Shown: in pieces, positions 26,108 through 35,145 of the stretch | Position numbering within the stretch: the stretch's first letter is position 1 | How the letters are laid out: the number at the start of each line of letters is the position of its first letter | DNA from: an uncultured Roseibium sp. | GTDB lineage: Bacteria; Pseudomonadota; Alphaproteobacteria; Rhizobiales; Stappiaceae | Length of the DNA stretch: 64,000 bases | Direction of reading: 5' to 3' | NCBI RefSeq assembly: GCF_963669205.1 | Contig: NZ_OY769915.1 | Coordinates: 5,368,001 to 5,432,000, forward strand | Notes under the pieces: model-generated | Databases searched by the model: none | Told to the model about the DNA's origin: nothing | The model's input: only the letters and a program-made list of their open reading frames with translations | Translations under genes and position numbers: made by a program

Positions 26108-26129
26108 GGCTCCCGCCTGAACGGGAGCC
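26108..26129 (-). terminator. Hairpin after glpK, probable terminator
   Basis: GGCTCCCG and CGGGAGCC (8-bp stem, 6-nt loop) end 9 bp downstream of the glpK stop. On the minus strand no T-run follows, so termination efficiency is uncertain. Confidence 0.4.
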
Positions 26130-26138
26130 TTTGTCTGA

Positions 26139-27632
26139 TCAGTCAGCGCTTGTTCGGGTGCGCGTGACCGCGTCCTTCCAACCGGCCAGAAGCCGCTTCC
26201 GATCGGCCTCCGACAGTTTGGGCTCGAAGCGCCTTTCCAGCTGCCATTGCGCGGAGAAGGCCTCCTCACCGGGCCAGATACCCGCCTTCGATCCTGCCAG
26301 CCAGGCGGACCCGAGTGCCGTCGTTTCTGCAACGGTTGGACGGTCGACGGGCGCTCCGAGGATGTCGGCGAGGAACTGCATGGTCCAGTCGGACGCCGTC
26401 ATGCCCCCGTCCACGCGCAGGACCGGCTTTTCCGCATCTGACCAGTCGGCCCGCATGGCATCGACCAGATCGCTGGTCTGGTATCCGACACTTTGCAGAA
26501 CGGCGCGCGCGATTTCCTTCGGCCCGGTGTTGCGCGTCAGGCCGAACATGGCACCGCGCGCATCCGCATCCCAGTAAGGGGCGCCGAGGCCGACAAATGC
26601 CGGCACCAGGTAGACGTCGTGGTTCGGGTCTGCCTGTTCGGCAAGCGACTGTGTCTGCTCCGCGCTGTCGATCAGGCCAAGCCCGTCGCGCAGCCATTGC
26701 ACCGCTGCGCCGGCAACGAAGATCGATCCTTCCAGGGCATAGGTCGTCTTGCCGTTCAGCCGGTAGGCGATCGTCGTCAGCATCCGGTTGTGCGAGCGTA
26801 CCGCCGTCTCGCCCGTATTCATGAGCGCGAAGCAGCCCGTACCGTAGGTCGATTTCACCATGCCCGGCTTGAAACAGGCCTGACCGACAGTCGCGGCCTG
26901 CTGGTCGCCCGCAACGCCCAGGATCGGGATCGGCCGGCCGAACAGCTCCGCATCGGTCGCACCGAACTCGTCGGCGCTGTCCTTGACCTCGGGCAAGAGG
27001 CTCATCGGGATGTTGAGCACCTTGCAAAGATCCTCGTCCCAGCGGTTTTCGTGAATGTTGTAGATCAGTGTGCGCGCAGCATTGGTCGCGTCGGTTACAT
27101 GGACAGTGCCGCCGGTCAACTGCCAGATCAGCCAGGTGTCGACGGTCCCGAACGCAAGTTCACCCCGCTCTGCACGCGCCCGCACCCCGTCGACATTGTC
27201 GAGCAGCCAGGCGATCTTCGTTCCGGAGAAATAGGGATCCAGCAGCAGGCCGGTCTTGGCGGTGAACGTCTCCTCCAGCCCCTGTTCCCGCAAACCCGCG
27301 CAGAATTCCGAGGTTCGCCGGTCCTGCCAGACGATGGCGTTGTAGACCGGTTCACCGGTCGACCTGTCCCAGATCAGCGTCGTTTCGCGCTGGTTGGTGA
27401 TCCCGATCGCCGCAACGCCTGCGCCCTGGTCCGGGGCCTTTTCCATCGCCTCGCGGCAGACCCGCAGGGTGCTGGTCCAGATATCCGATGGCGAATGCTC
27501 CACCCAGCCGGATTTCGGAAAATGTTGCGGAAACTCCTGCTGTCCCACGCTGACGGGGCTGAAGCCGTCGTCGAAGACGATCGCACGGCTTGACGTTGTG
27601 CCCTGGTCTATCGCCAAAACACATCCGGCCAT
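26139..27632 (-). CDS. glpK: Glycerol kinase
   Basis: A 497-residue FGGY-family kinase, the full length for GlpK. The N-terminal phosphate-binding loop DQGTTSSR is at residues 9-16. NQRETTLIWD and GWVEHSP are glycerol-contact regions, and AGDQQAATVGQ contains the catalytic Asp. It phosphorylates glycerol to glycerol 3-phosphate in the cytoplasm. It follows glpD by 72 bp on the same strand, so both form the glycerol catabolic unit. A GlpR-type regulator lies at 49.4 kb. No glycerol facilitator gene is adjacent. Confidence 0.96.
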   Translation of the reverse strand: MAGCVLAIDQGTTSSRAIVFDDGFSPVSVGQQEFPQHFPKSGWVEHSPSDIWTSTLRVCREAMEKAPDQGAGVAAIGITNQRETTLIWDRSTGEPVYNAIVWQDRRTSEFCAGLREQGLEETFTAKTGLLLDPYFSGTKIAWLLDNVDGVRARAERGELAFGTVDTWLIWQLTGGTVHVTDATNAARTLIYNIHENRWDEDLCKVLNIPMSLLPEVKDSADEFGATDAELFGRPIPILGVAGDQQAATVGQACFKPGMVKSTYGTGCFALMNTGETAVRSHNRMLTTIAYRLNGKTTYALEGSIFVAGAAVQWLRDGLGLIDSAEQTQSLAEQADPNHDVYLVPAFVGLGAPYWDADARGAMFGLTRNTGPKEIARAVLQSVGYQTSDLVDAMRADWSDAEKPVLRVDGGMTASDWTMQFLADILGAPVDRPTVAETTALGSAWLAGSKAGIWPGEEAFSAQWQLERRFEPKLSEADRKRLLAGWKDAVTRTRTSAD

Positions 27633-27704
27633 GGCGCACCTCCCACTTTTATTGCTTGTTGAGAAGAACTGCCGGCGCGCCCGGCAGCCTGAATTCCGCC
27701 CCGA

Positions 27705-29225
27705 CTATGCCGCAGCCCCGGTCCGGTCTGCAAGATGGCCGGACATGTAGGTGTCAAGCGCTTCCACTTCCTGCTTGCCGAGACGCAGCCCGAGTTTCGT
27801 TCGCCGCCACAGCACGTCTTCGGCCGTGCGCGCCCACTCCCGCTCCATCAGCCACTTGACTTCCGCCTCGTGGAGATTGGAACCGAAGGCCTTGCCCAGA
27901 TCGGCCAGCGAAGCGGCCTCGCCCAGGATGCGCCGGGCATCCGTTCCGTAGAGGCGGACCAGCCGCGTGGCAAAACCGGTATCCAGGAACGGATAGTCGC
28001 GTTCCAGTCCGGACACCTCGGCGTCGAACGCATCGACCCTGAAGCCTCCGCCCGGAAGCGGTTTTTCTGACGTCCAGACACCGCTCTTGAACGGAACGAA
28101 TTCCTCGAGCTTGGCCAGCACCTGCTCGGCCAGCTTCCGGTAGGTCGTGATCTTGCCGCCGAAAACGGACAGGACCACCGGCCGTTCGCGGTCACCATCC
28201 ACTTCGAGTACATAGTCGCGGGTCGCGGCTTTCGCGTCCTTAGCACCGTCGTCGTAAAGCGGCCTGACGCCGGAATAGGTGTGAACCACGTCTGCAGGCG
28301 TGATTTTCGTTTCCAGGTATTCGCTTGCAGCGGCACACAGGTAGGACACCTCGTCCTCGGAGATTCGCACCTCGCTGAGATCGTCCTGGTAGTCGACATC
28401 CGTCGTGCCGATCAGCGTGAAGTCCTGCTCGTAGGGGATCGCGAAGACGATCCGGCCGTCGCCGTTCTGGAAAATGAAACAGCGGTCGTGATCGAACTGG
28501 CGCGGCACGATGATGTGGCTTCCCTTGACCAGCCGGATCCCGGACGTGTCGTTTTCGCCGACCACACCGTGCAGAAAATCGGCAACCCAGGGACCGGCCG
28601 CATTGACGAGGGTTCCGGCCGTGACCGTCCTTTCGTCTCCCGTCGCGAGATCCTTCAGCATGACCCTCCACTTGTCGCCGTCACGGCGGGCGCTCACGCA
28701 TTTGGTCCGCGTCAGGATCTCCGCACCCCGGTCGGCGGCATCGCGCGCGTTGAGCACGACAAGACGTGCATCGTCGACCCAGCAATCGGAGTATTCGAAC
28801 CCCTTGTGGAACAGTTTCTTCAGGCCTTGCGAAAAAGGCGCCTGATCGAGCCGCACCGTCTTGGTTGCGGGCAGTCGCTTGCGTCCGCCCAGATGGTCAT
28901 ACATGAACAGCCCCAGGCGCAGCAGCCAGGCCGGACGCAGGTCCTTGTGGTGCGGCAGAATGAACCGCAGCGGCCAGGCGATATGCGGGGCGATGGCCCA
29001 CAGGACCTCGCGTTCCTTGAGCGCTTTGCGGACAAGGTCGAACTCGTAATATTCCAGGTAGCGGAGGCCGCCATGGATCAGCTTGGTGGAGGCCGAAGAG
29101 GTCGCTCCGGCCAGATCCCCCATCTCGGCCAAGAGGACGGATGCCCCGCGCCCGACCGCATCGCGGGCGATCCCGGTTCCGTTAATGCCACCCCCGATTA
29201 CCAACAGGTCGTAGTCAGCCGCCAT
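27705..29225 (-). CDS. glpD: Aerobic glycerol-3-phosphate dehydrogenase
   Basis: A 506-residue FAD-dependent dehydrogenase linked to the respiratory chain at the membrane. The Rossmann loop GGGING (11-16) begins the protein, followed by ATSSASTKLIHGGLRYLE, the family signature 1. The C-terminal DAO_C domain includes WLMEREWARTAEDVLWRRTKLG. It oxidises glycerol 3-phosphate to dihydroxyacetone phosphate. It heads the glpD-glpK unit; the start follows GGAGACGAGG. The upstream region carries repeated CGAAA elements that resemble GlpR operators. Confidence 0.96.
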   Translation of the reverse strand: MAADYDLLVIGGGINGTGIARDAVGRGASVLLAEMGDLAGATSSASTKLIHGGLRYLEYYEFDLVRKALKEREVLWAIAPHIAWPLRFILPHHKDLRPAWLLRLGLFMYDHLGGRKRLPATKTVRLDQAPFSQGLKKLFHKGFEYSDCWVDDARLVVLNARDAADRGAEILTRTKCVSARRDGDKWRVMLKDLATGDERTVTAGTLVNAAGPWVADFLHGVVGENDTSGIRLVKGSHIIVPRQFDHDRCFIFQNGDGRIVFAIPYEQDFTLIGTTDVDYQDDLSEVRISEDEVSYLCAAASEYLETKITPADVVHTYSGVRPLYDDGAKDAKAATRDYVLEVDGDRERPVVLSVFGGKITTYRKLAEQVLAKLEEFVPFKSGVWTSEKPLPGGGFRVDAFDAEVSGLERDYPFLDTGFATRLVRLYGTDARRILGEAASLADLGKAFGSNLHEAEVKWLMEREWARTAEDVLWRRTKLGLRLGKQEVEALDTYMSGHLADRTGAAA

Positions 29226-29268
29226 AGCCTCGTCTCCGGCTCGAATTCATATGCGCAATCATCCTGAA

Positions 29269-29317
29269 ACGAAAATAAAGCGAAACTTTGCGAAATTCAA
29301 TCAATGATTCCCTTTCG
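29269..29317 (-). promoter_or_regulatory. Candidate GlpR operator repeats upstream of glpD
   Basis: CGAAA occurs at 29270-29274, 29281-29285 and 29291-29295, about one helical turn apart, and the inverse TTTCG at 29313-29317. DeoR/GlpR operators in proteobacteria are commonly TTCG/CGAA-based tandem sites. The array starts 45 bp upstream of the glpD start. The rest of the 337-bp region up to 29562 holds no gene except the promoter of the next cassette. Confidence 0.45.
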
Positions 29318-29491
29318 ATTGTTTCCTTTGCTTTCCGGCCTTCGGAAATGCTGGGAAAACACGACCGCAAGCCGCGCGTTTCGGAAGCCGATGCCGGTAC
29401 GAAGTTTCGGAAGCAGGCCACCGCCATCGGCCCACGCGGCACTGACAATGGCTGACTTGCGTCGAAGAACAGCGCTCGCTCACAATCCCAG

Positions 29492-29547
29492 ATGTAAAAC
29501 ACCCTTTACATTTCCTCATAATGCGATATGGAAAGGAAGCTTTACAT
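29492..29547 (+). promoter_or_regulatory. Palindromic operator of the membrane-protein/XRE cassette
   Basis: A perfect inverted repeat ATGTAAA-N6-TTTACAT lies at 29492-29511, and a third half-site TTTACAT at 29541-29547, close to the GGAGG ribosome binding site. The XRE protein encoded downstream is the obvious candidate ligand. Confidence 0.6.
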
Positions 29548-29562
29548 CTTGGAGGTTTGAAC

Positions 29563-29961
29563 ATGACAACCGAGCAGGCGAACTACCGCTTTTTCAAAGT
29601 CTTTGTCCCGGCAATGGTCATCTATGTTGCGACCACCGCCGGAATCGCGTGGCTTTCGGACCGTCAAACATTTCCAGCCTATGCCCTATACGGATTGACG
29701 CTTGTTCCGATCGCCGCGATTTTCCTGGCCTTTTGGGCGCAATGGCGTTTCGCCATGGAACTTGACGAGTTCCTCCGGCTGATTCAGATAAAGGGAACGC
29801 TGATCGGTGTTGCCTGCATCATGATCATCGCATCCGGATGGGGTCAGCTCGAAAGACTCGCGGATGTCCCGAGGCTGCCGGTGTTCTGGCTCCTGCCGGT
29901 TTTCTGGGCGACCCAGGGCCTTGCGACCACCGTCATCTCGAAACGCGAAGGCGTCTTTTGA
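29563..29961 (+). CDS. Four-TM membrane protein coupled to an XRE regulator
   Basis: A 132-residue hydrophobic protein with four membrane segments (about 14-31, 41-60, 75-92 and 103-122) and a cytoplasmic basic C-terminus. The start at 29563 follows a perfect GGAGG. Its TGA overlaps the ATG of the downstream XRE gene (TGATG), so translation is coupled. No enzyme motif is seen. Similar pairs of a small integral membrane protein and a stand-alone HTH occur widely in bacteria, but the function of the membrane protein is not known to me. Confidence 0.8.
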   Translation: MTTEQANYRFFKVFVPAMVIYVATTAGIAWLSDRQTFPAYALYGLTLVPIAAIFLAFWAQWRFAMELDEFLRLIQIKGTLIGVACIMIIASGWGQLERLADVPRLPVFWLLPVFWATQGLATTVISKREGVF

Positions 29962-30155
29962 TGAAGAACCGCCTCAGGGCGCTGCGGGCGGAGCGCGGCT
30001 GGTCCCAGGCCGTACTCGGGGATCACCTCGATGTTTCCCGGCAAACGATCAACGCGATCGAGGCTGGTCGATATGACCCGTCTCTTCCCCTGGCATTCAA
30101 GATTGCGCGCCTGTTCGGACAACCAATCGAAGACATTTTTGAGGACGAGGACTGA
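29961..30155 (+). CDS. Small XRE-family HTH regulator
   Basis: A 64-residue single-domain Cro/C1-type DNA-binding protein: RLRALRAERGWSQAVLGDHL, then DVSRQTINAIEAGRYDPSL with the recognition helix, and the FGQPIEDIF end typical of short YozG-like regulators. It has no effector domain. The start overlaps the stop of the membrane protein gene. The palindrome upstream of the pair suggests autoregulation. Confidence 0.9.
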   Translation: MKNRLRALRAERGWSQAVLGDHLDVSRQTINAIEAGRYDPSLPLAFKIARLFGQPIEDIFEDED

Positions 30156-30353
30156 CCGGATTCTGCAACACTCGGTCTGGAATTGCTCGTTTGCGTAAAA
30201 AGCGCCCGCGCCCCCCGCTAAAACAGCGCTGAATGTCCGGATATCGCTCGGCAGGAGATTGGAACACTTATCTTCGGGCTGGGCCCCGTCAGGGTCGGGT
30301 CCGGTCAATCGCCCCCTTCTTGGGCACGGGCGCGGGACCAGGCCCCCTCCCGC

Positions 30354-32663
30354 TCAACGCCCATCCTCTTCCGGCGGCGCATCGTCGGTCGGTTCGGGTG
30401 TTCTGGCTTTCTTTTTGCCGCTTGCCTTCGGAAGCGCGTCTTCCGCCGCAAAGGGCGGCGTCGCGGCATGATAGGTGACCTGCGGGAACGGGATTTCGAT
30501 GTTCCGCTCGTCGAATACCTGCTTGATGAACTCGTTGTACGCCCGCCCGATGCTCCACTGGTCGCCCGGCGTTGTCTTGATCCGGGCACGGATGTCGATC
30601 GAACTCGCACCGAACATGGTCACGCCGTGCATTTCCAGGTCGCCGAAGATCTTGGACTTGAAATCGGTCTCCTGCAGCCGCCTGAAGGCCTCGACCATCG
30701 CCTCCTTGGCGTAGGCAATGTCGGTGTCGTAGGAAACGCCGATAAGCGCGACGTGATAGGAAAACCCGCGCATGAAGTTCGACACCATGTCGACGGAAGA
30801 AAACGGAATGATATGCGTCGTGCCATCGAGGTCCCTGATCCGGACCGAGCGGATGGTGATGCCTTCCACCGTTCCGGTAATCCCGGCAACCGTGACCACG
30901 TCGCCTTCGTTGATGGCGTTTTCGATCTGGATGAAGGCACCGGTGATGATGTCCTTGACCAGCGTCTGCGCACCGAATGAAATCGCCAGGCCGACCACAC
31001 CGGCACCGGCGATGAGCGGGCCGATATTCACCCCGATTTCCGACAGCGCCAGAAGGGCCGCCATCACCATGATGATGATGGTGAAGGCGTTGCGGAACAG
31101 CTGGAACAGCGTCCGCTCGCGCGCGCTGACGATATAGCCGGCCCGCGACTGCAGGCGGAGGTCCACCCAGGACATCACCGCGAGCCAGATCAGGAAAGCA
31201 ACCATCAGAACCATGATCGCTGCCCCGTAGCTGCTCACCAGCGCAGACCCGGTCTCGCTGTAGAACCAGTCGATCACCGCCAGCAGGCCCCAGATGTCGA
31301 GCAGCAAAAGGATCGTTCCGAGGAACACAACGAAGCGGATGATCTTCAACAGGCGCGGCACGAAGGCGTTGAGCCGGTACTGAAGCGCGGGGAGTTTCTG
31401 GTGCAGGTCGTCCGGCAGCCTGATGCCGCCCTTGATGGCCCGGGTCATGACCAGCGAAAGCAGCATCCCGGCCATGATGGTCACGATGGAAAGCGCGGTC
31501 GCGCGCAGAATGATCGTCGTCGCATCGAAGGGGCGCGTGACCCAGACAAGAAAGACGGCGATGATATAGCCGTAGGCACCGACGTGCCAGAGGTTGCCCA
31601 GATTGGCAAGCGCCCTTTGCGCAAGGGTGGTGTGCATTGTCTCGGCATAGGCTTTCGCGCCCTCGCGGACGCTGACCCGGTTCCGCTTGATCAGCACCAT
31701 CAGGTAGAGCATGCCGGTGAGCACGATGATGAACCGGAGCGCGTTGCCGAGCACGAAAGACACGGCGAGATTTGCGGCAGGCACCGCCAGAAAGACACCG
31801 AAATTGTTCCAGTACATGTAGATCCGGAGCCGGGAGTACCAGTAGTCCGCACCGCTGTCGGAGAACGGCAGCAGGCGCAGTTCCGGCCGCTTGGGCGCGA
31901 ACACGAAGCGCAGCGCGACATTCGACATGCCCGTAATGAAGAAGGCATTGAGCGCAAGGCTCTCCTGGATCGTCACGCCGGTGTCAAGACCGCCGAACCC
32001 AGTCAGCGCGACCAGGTAGCCGACACCGAGCCCGATCGCCACGGTGAGCGCATCGACCGTCGTCGTCACCAGCAGGATACCGGCGCGCATCAGCCCGCCG
32101 CCGTAACGCGCACGTATCGACATCTTCGGATAGATCAGACGCGCCACGAACTGCGCGGCCAGGAACGCCGCATAGGCCGCAACCAGCACGATTGCGACCT
32201 GCAGAAGAACCTCCTGCACCCTGTCCCACCTGATCGGAATATCGCCTCGCAGGACCAGCAGGAGACCTCTGAGCGAATGACGCGAGCGATCCAGAACGAC
32301 CCCGATTTCATCGGCAACGGCCCGCGTATACTCCCCCACGCGAATGACGAAGCTTTGCCCGGCTGACACGGTGTCATCCGCGCCCGCCTGCGGCGGCGGT
32401 GCCGGACTGTCTGCGTCTGTGCCCGTTCCGGACGCCGGCTGTCCGGTTTCCGCATTCCTTTTCAGCAGGTCGATCAACTCGTCGCGGCTCTTCGGATCGT
32501 TCAGGATCTTGATCAGAGCCTCGCTCGCCTGCTGGACATCAGGCGCTTCGGTTGAAGCACTCCCTTCGCCAGGGGCAGCACTTTCACTCTGGCCGGCGGC
32601 AGGAACCGCCGACCACAGAAGGGCACCGAAAAACACGGCAAGACACAGGCGAATGATCTTCAT
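30354..32663 (-). CDS. Large MscS-family mechanosensitive channel
   Basis: A 769-residue channel protein. It has a signal peptide (residues 1-24, cleaved near AGQ), a periplasmic N-terminal domain rich in Pro, Gly and acidic residues, and many membrane segments from about 150 to 560. The conserved pore helix region NIGPLIAGAGVVGLAISFGAQ starts near 548, followed by the MscS beta domain (GDVVTVAGITGTVEGITIRSVRIRDLDGT) and the cytoplasmic alpha/beta domain. This is the size class of YbdG/YnaI or MscK-like channels. It should release solutes under hypo-osmotic stress. It ends with an acidic Glu/Asp-rich tail. Confidence 0.92.
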   Translation of the reverse strand: MKIIRLCLAVFFGALLWSAVPAAGQSESAAPGEGSASTEAPDVQQASEALIKILNDPKSRDELIDLLKRNAETGQPASGTGTDADSPAPPPQAGADDTVSAGQSFVIRVGEYTRAVADEIGVVLDRSRHSLRGLLLVLRGDIPIRWDRVQEVLLQVAIVLVAAYAAFLAAQFVARLIYPKMSIRARYGGGLMRAGILLVTTTVDALTVAIGLGVGYLVALTGFGGLDTGVTIQESLALNAFFITGMSNVALRFVFAPKRPELRLLPFSDSGADYWYSRLRIYMYWNNFGVFLAVPAANLAVSFVLGNALRFIIVLTGMLYLMVLIKRNRVSVREGAKAYAETMHTTLAQRALANLGNLWHVGAYGYIIAVFLVWVTRPFDATTIILRATALSIVTIMAGMLLSLVMTRAIKGGIRLPDDLHQKLPALQYRLNAFVPRLLKIIRFVVFLGTILLLLDIWGLLAVIDWFYSETGSALVSSYGAAIMVLMVAFLIWLAVMSWVDLRLQSRAGYIVSARERTLFQLFRNAFTIIIMVMAALLALSEIGVNIGPLIAGAGVVGLAISFGAQTLVKDIITGAFIQIENAINEGDVVTVAGITGTVEGITIRSVRIRDLDGTTHIIPFSSVDMVSNFMRGFSYHVALIGVSYDTDIAYAKEAMVEAFRRLQETDFKSKIFGDLEMHGVTMFGASSIDIRARIKTTPGDQWSIGRAYNEFIKQVFDERNIEIPFPQVTYHAATPPFAAEDALPKASGKKKARTPEPTDDAPPEEDGR

Positions 32664-32951
32664 GTCGAAATCGCTTTGTTGACGCGCGAAGAGCGCATTC
32701 TTTCACTTCCGAACAATAGAAAGGAACCTTGCAAAAAGGAAAGCCATTTGCCTTTACACTCAACGGTTTTCGAAGAACAGGAAGTTGAGAACGTGGCTTT
32801 TCGAAAGATTCTTAAACCTGATCAAACAATTGTATCGATATTCGCGTTTTTCGACGCACCGTTGAAGACTACCCACGCCAACTACTGCAGCCCCACTTTT
32901 CGGTAACGTAAAAATAACAATATTGACTAATTATCCTCTTACGGAGGAAAA

Positions 32952-34025
32952 ATGCCCAGTTCACTCATCAGGCTTGCAAAAGATGAGACTGCAGAAGCGA
33001 GGCAGAAGCTATTTGCCGAGGTCAGCAGGCTTGTCGCGACGGACCTGGAAGACAGATCCAACTCCGAGCTTGAGCTGTTCGCGGAAGTGATGCTGAAGCT
33101 TTACGGCAGCAGCGCCACCGATGATCGGTTGCAACTGGCCCAGAAACTCGCTCCGAGCACACAAAGCCCGGCGGACCTGCTCCGCAGGATCGCCCGGGAC
33201 GAGGTGAAGATCGCGATGCCGGTCCTGGCGGAAAGCCAGACTTTGACACTGCAGGATCTCCTGGATCTTGTTGAACAGGTGGGTGAAGAGCACATTCAGG
33301 TACTGGCGCGCCGCAAGGACCTGCCCGTAGAGGTCTCCGATGCACTTGCAGCACGAGGCAGTGCCGCCGTTCTCAGGATACTCGCTGAAAACAAGAACAC
33401 CAGGCTCTCGCGTGAAACCATGGGCGCCCTGGTCAAGCTCGCAACCGACGACAAGGTGCTGCGCGACGGACTTGCACAGCGAAGCGACCTGACACCGGCG
33501 GTATGCCAGGAATTGCTGCCGCTTGTTGACGATGCAACCAAGAAGAAGCTGCGCAACGTCATCGAGGGATCCCTGTCCAAGGAGCAGCTCGACCAGATCG
33601 CGCGGCTGAAAGTTTTGCGCAAGACCTTCGGCGAGGCCCTCGGCAACCAGGACGTCGGGTGCATTTGGCGTGAAGCAGAGCGCTCGGCGGTGACGCTCGA
33701 TGAACTCATGATCCTGCTATTGCAGGATGGGCGTTTTCATCACGCGATCGAATTGCTGGGTGCAAGAGGCAGGATCGCCCAATCCGCTCTCAAGGATGCC
33801 ATGTTCAACGGCAAACGTGACGTGGTCATACGAACGGCCCTCAAGGCCGGACTGGACGTTCCGGCGTTTGCCCTTCTGGCTAAGGCTCGCTGTGCGCACC
33901 TCAAGCTTCCCGCAGCACAGGGTGGCGAGTGGACTTCGGCCTATGCGAAGCAGATCGCCGACGCTGCCAAGGCAAGGGAAGACCGCTGCGACGACTTTCA
34001 GGCGCGCCGGCGCGACAAGAGCTGA
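32952..34025 (+). CDS. DUF2336-family alpha-helical repeat protein
   Basis: A 357-residue protein of the alphaproteobacterial DUF2336 family, with HEAT-like helical repeats throughout (for example LAARGSAAVLRILAENKNTRLS and LAQRSDLTPAVCQELLPLV). No signal peptide, no membrane segment. The start follows a strong GGAGGAAAA. Members are often found near motility and cell-cycle genes, as here, where fliI/fliJ follow within 2 kb. A role in signalling or protein binding is inferred only. The 288-bp AT-rich stretch upstream, shared with mscS, holds no visible gene. Confidence 0.8.
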   Translation: MPSSLIRLAKDETAEARQKLFAEVSRLVATDLEDRSNSELELFAEVMLKLYGSSATDDRLQLAQKLAPSTQSPADLLRRIARDEVKIAMPVLAESQTLTLQDLLDLVEQVGEEHIQVLARRKDLPVEVSDALAARGSAAVLRILAENKNTRLSRETMGALVKLATDDKVLRDGLAQRSDLTPAVCQELLPLVDDATKKKLRNVIEGSLSKEQLDQIARLKVLRKTFGEALGNQDVGCIWREAERSAVTLDELMILLLQDGRFHHAIELLGARGRIAQSALKDAMFNGKRDVVIRTALKAGLDVPAFALLAKARCAHLKLPAAQGGEWTSAYAKQIADAAKAREDRCDDFQARRRDKS

Positions 34026-34061
34026 ACCTGAAACTCAGCCCCGGATGAAATCCTTAATCTT

Positions 34062-34496
34062 CTAGATTCGTTTGCAAATACTGGCCGCTGCCGCCGTCGT
34101 GAGCGTTGCTCCGGCGTAAAACCAAAGTCCGGGCAAAATTGTCGCCGCAGCCAATCCGCTTGTCTTCGCCGCGAACAGGACCAGCGCGACGAGCATCACA
34201 TCCAGCATGGACCATTTGCCGACCGCGGACAGCAGCGCGAGCGAACGGGACGAGCCACCGGTAAACGCGGCAACGTGGATGAGCGCAATCTTCACGGCCG
34301 GAAACCCGACCGAGAAAAGCCCGACAACGGAAGCGAGCAAAACGTCTCCCTGCTTCCAGAGCTCCAGGATCAGTTCAATGAGACTTGGACGCTCCTCCAG
34401 AAAATAGAGCTTTTCAAACCGCATGAGCGGCTGGGACAGCCCGAGCGCAAACGAAAATGTGGACAGTGGCAACAACAAAGCCAGAAACAGTTTCAT
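34062..34496 (-). CDS. Paraquat-inducible protein A (PqiA)-like membrane protein
   Basis: A 144-residue protein of about four membrane segments. GKWSMLDVMLVALVL matches the conserved core of PqiA proteins. It is one PqiA half-module, whereas E. coli PqiA has two, and it lacks the zinc-ribbon cysteines. PqiA systems are linked to outer-membrane lipid transport with PqiB/MCE proteins, but none is adjacent. The start at 34496 is chosen at a signal-like hydrophobic start; the longer upstream frame has no protein-like content. Confidence 0.75.
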   Translation of the reverse strand: MKLFLALLLPLSTFSFALGLSQPLMRFEKLYFLEERPSLIELILELWKQGDVLLASVVGLFSVGFPAVKIALIHVAAFTGGSSRSLALLSAVGKWSMLDVMLVALVLFAAKTSGLAAATILPGLWFYAGATLTTAAAASICKRI

Positions 34497-34709
34497 CTTG
34501 GTCGGGCGCTCCGTGGCGTGCGAAAAAACGTCATCAGAGACAATTGTCGACGCAGTGCCCGGATTGCAACGCGCAACATAGCTGAACGACCGATAAAACA
34601 GAATTATCACGAAAAAACCCGATCGCCGGATTATGCGATCAGGGACGTCAGCGTGTTGGCCGCCGGGCACGATCGATACGCCCGGCCTGGGGAGGAAGGC
34701 TTGCGCGCG

Positions 34710-35117
34710 TTATCGCAGGCGCGCTCTCGCTGCAACTTCGTCGAGCTGTTCCTGCTCGGCCATTTCCTGGGCCGTGCGTTCTCGCTGATGGTCACGTTCT
34801 TCCAACTGTTCGAACTTTTTCAGCTCTTCAATCGCGGCGCTCAATTCATCCTGCGCGCGCTGGAGCTGATCGTCGAGTTCATGCGCGGAGTTGCGCAGAT
34901 TGTCGCGCCGGTCTGCTGCGGCCTTGGCAAAGGTCGGATAGGCAAAATGGGTGACATCCGTGATGCCGACGCGTTCCTGCTCGGTCCGGATCTGATCGTC
35001 CAGTTCATCGGCCATGCGATTGAACTCGGCAATCATGCTCTCGATCTGAGCCAGCTGGCGCCGTTTTTCATCAACTTGAAACCGCTTCAAACGGATCAAA
35101 CTGTCGCGGGTTTTCAT
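34710..35117 (-). CDS. fliJ: Flagellar export chaperone FliJ
   Basis: A 135-residue, nearly wholly helical coiled-coil protein rich in Glu, Arg, Gln and Asp, with the FliJ starting pattern (SLIRLKRFQVDEKRRQ). FliJ links the FliI ATPase to the FlhA export gate in the flagellar type III apparatus. It follows fliI by 28 bp on the same strand, the conserved order. Confidence 0.88.
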   Translation of the reverse strand: MKTRDSLIRLKRFQVDEKRRQLAQIESMIAEFNRMADELDDQIRTEQERVGITDVTHFAYPTFAKAAADRRDNLRNSAHELDDQLQRAQDELSAAIEELKKFEQLEERDHQRERTAQEMAEQEQLDEVAARARLR

Positions 35118-35145
35118 AACTCAATACTCCCCTAACCTGGGCAGT

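Noticed and set aside
26108..26129. Stem-loop after glpK as a strong terminator
   Set aside because: No T-run follows on the relevant strand, so it is kept only as a weak call.
25836..26577. Two overlapping plus-strand frames near glpK
   Set aside because: They are either short and non-protein-like or antisense to glpK.
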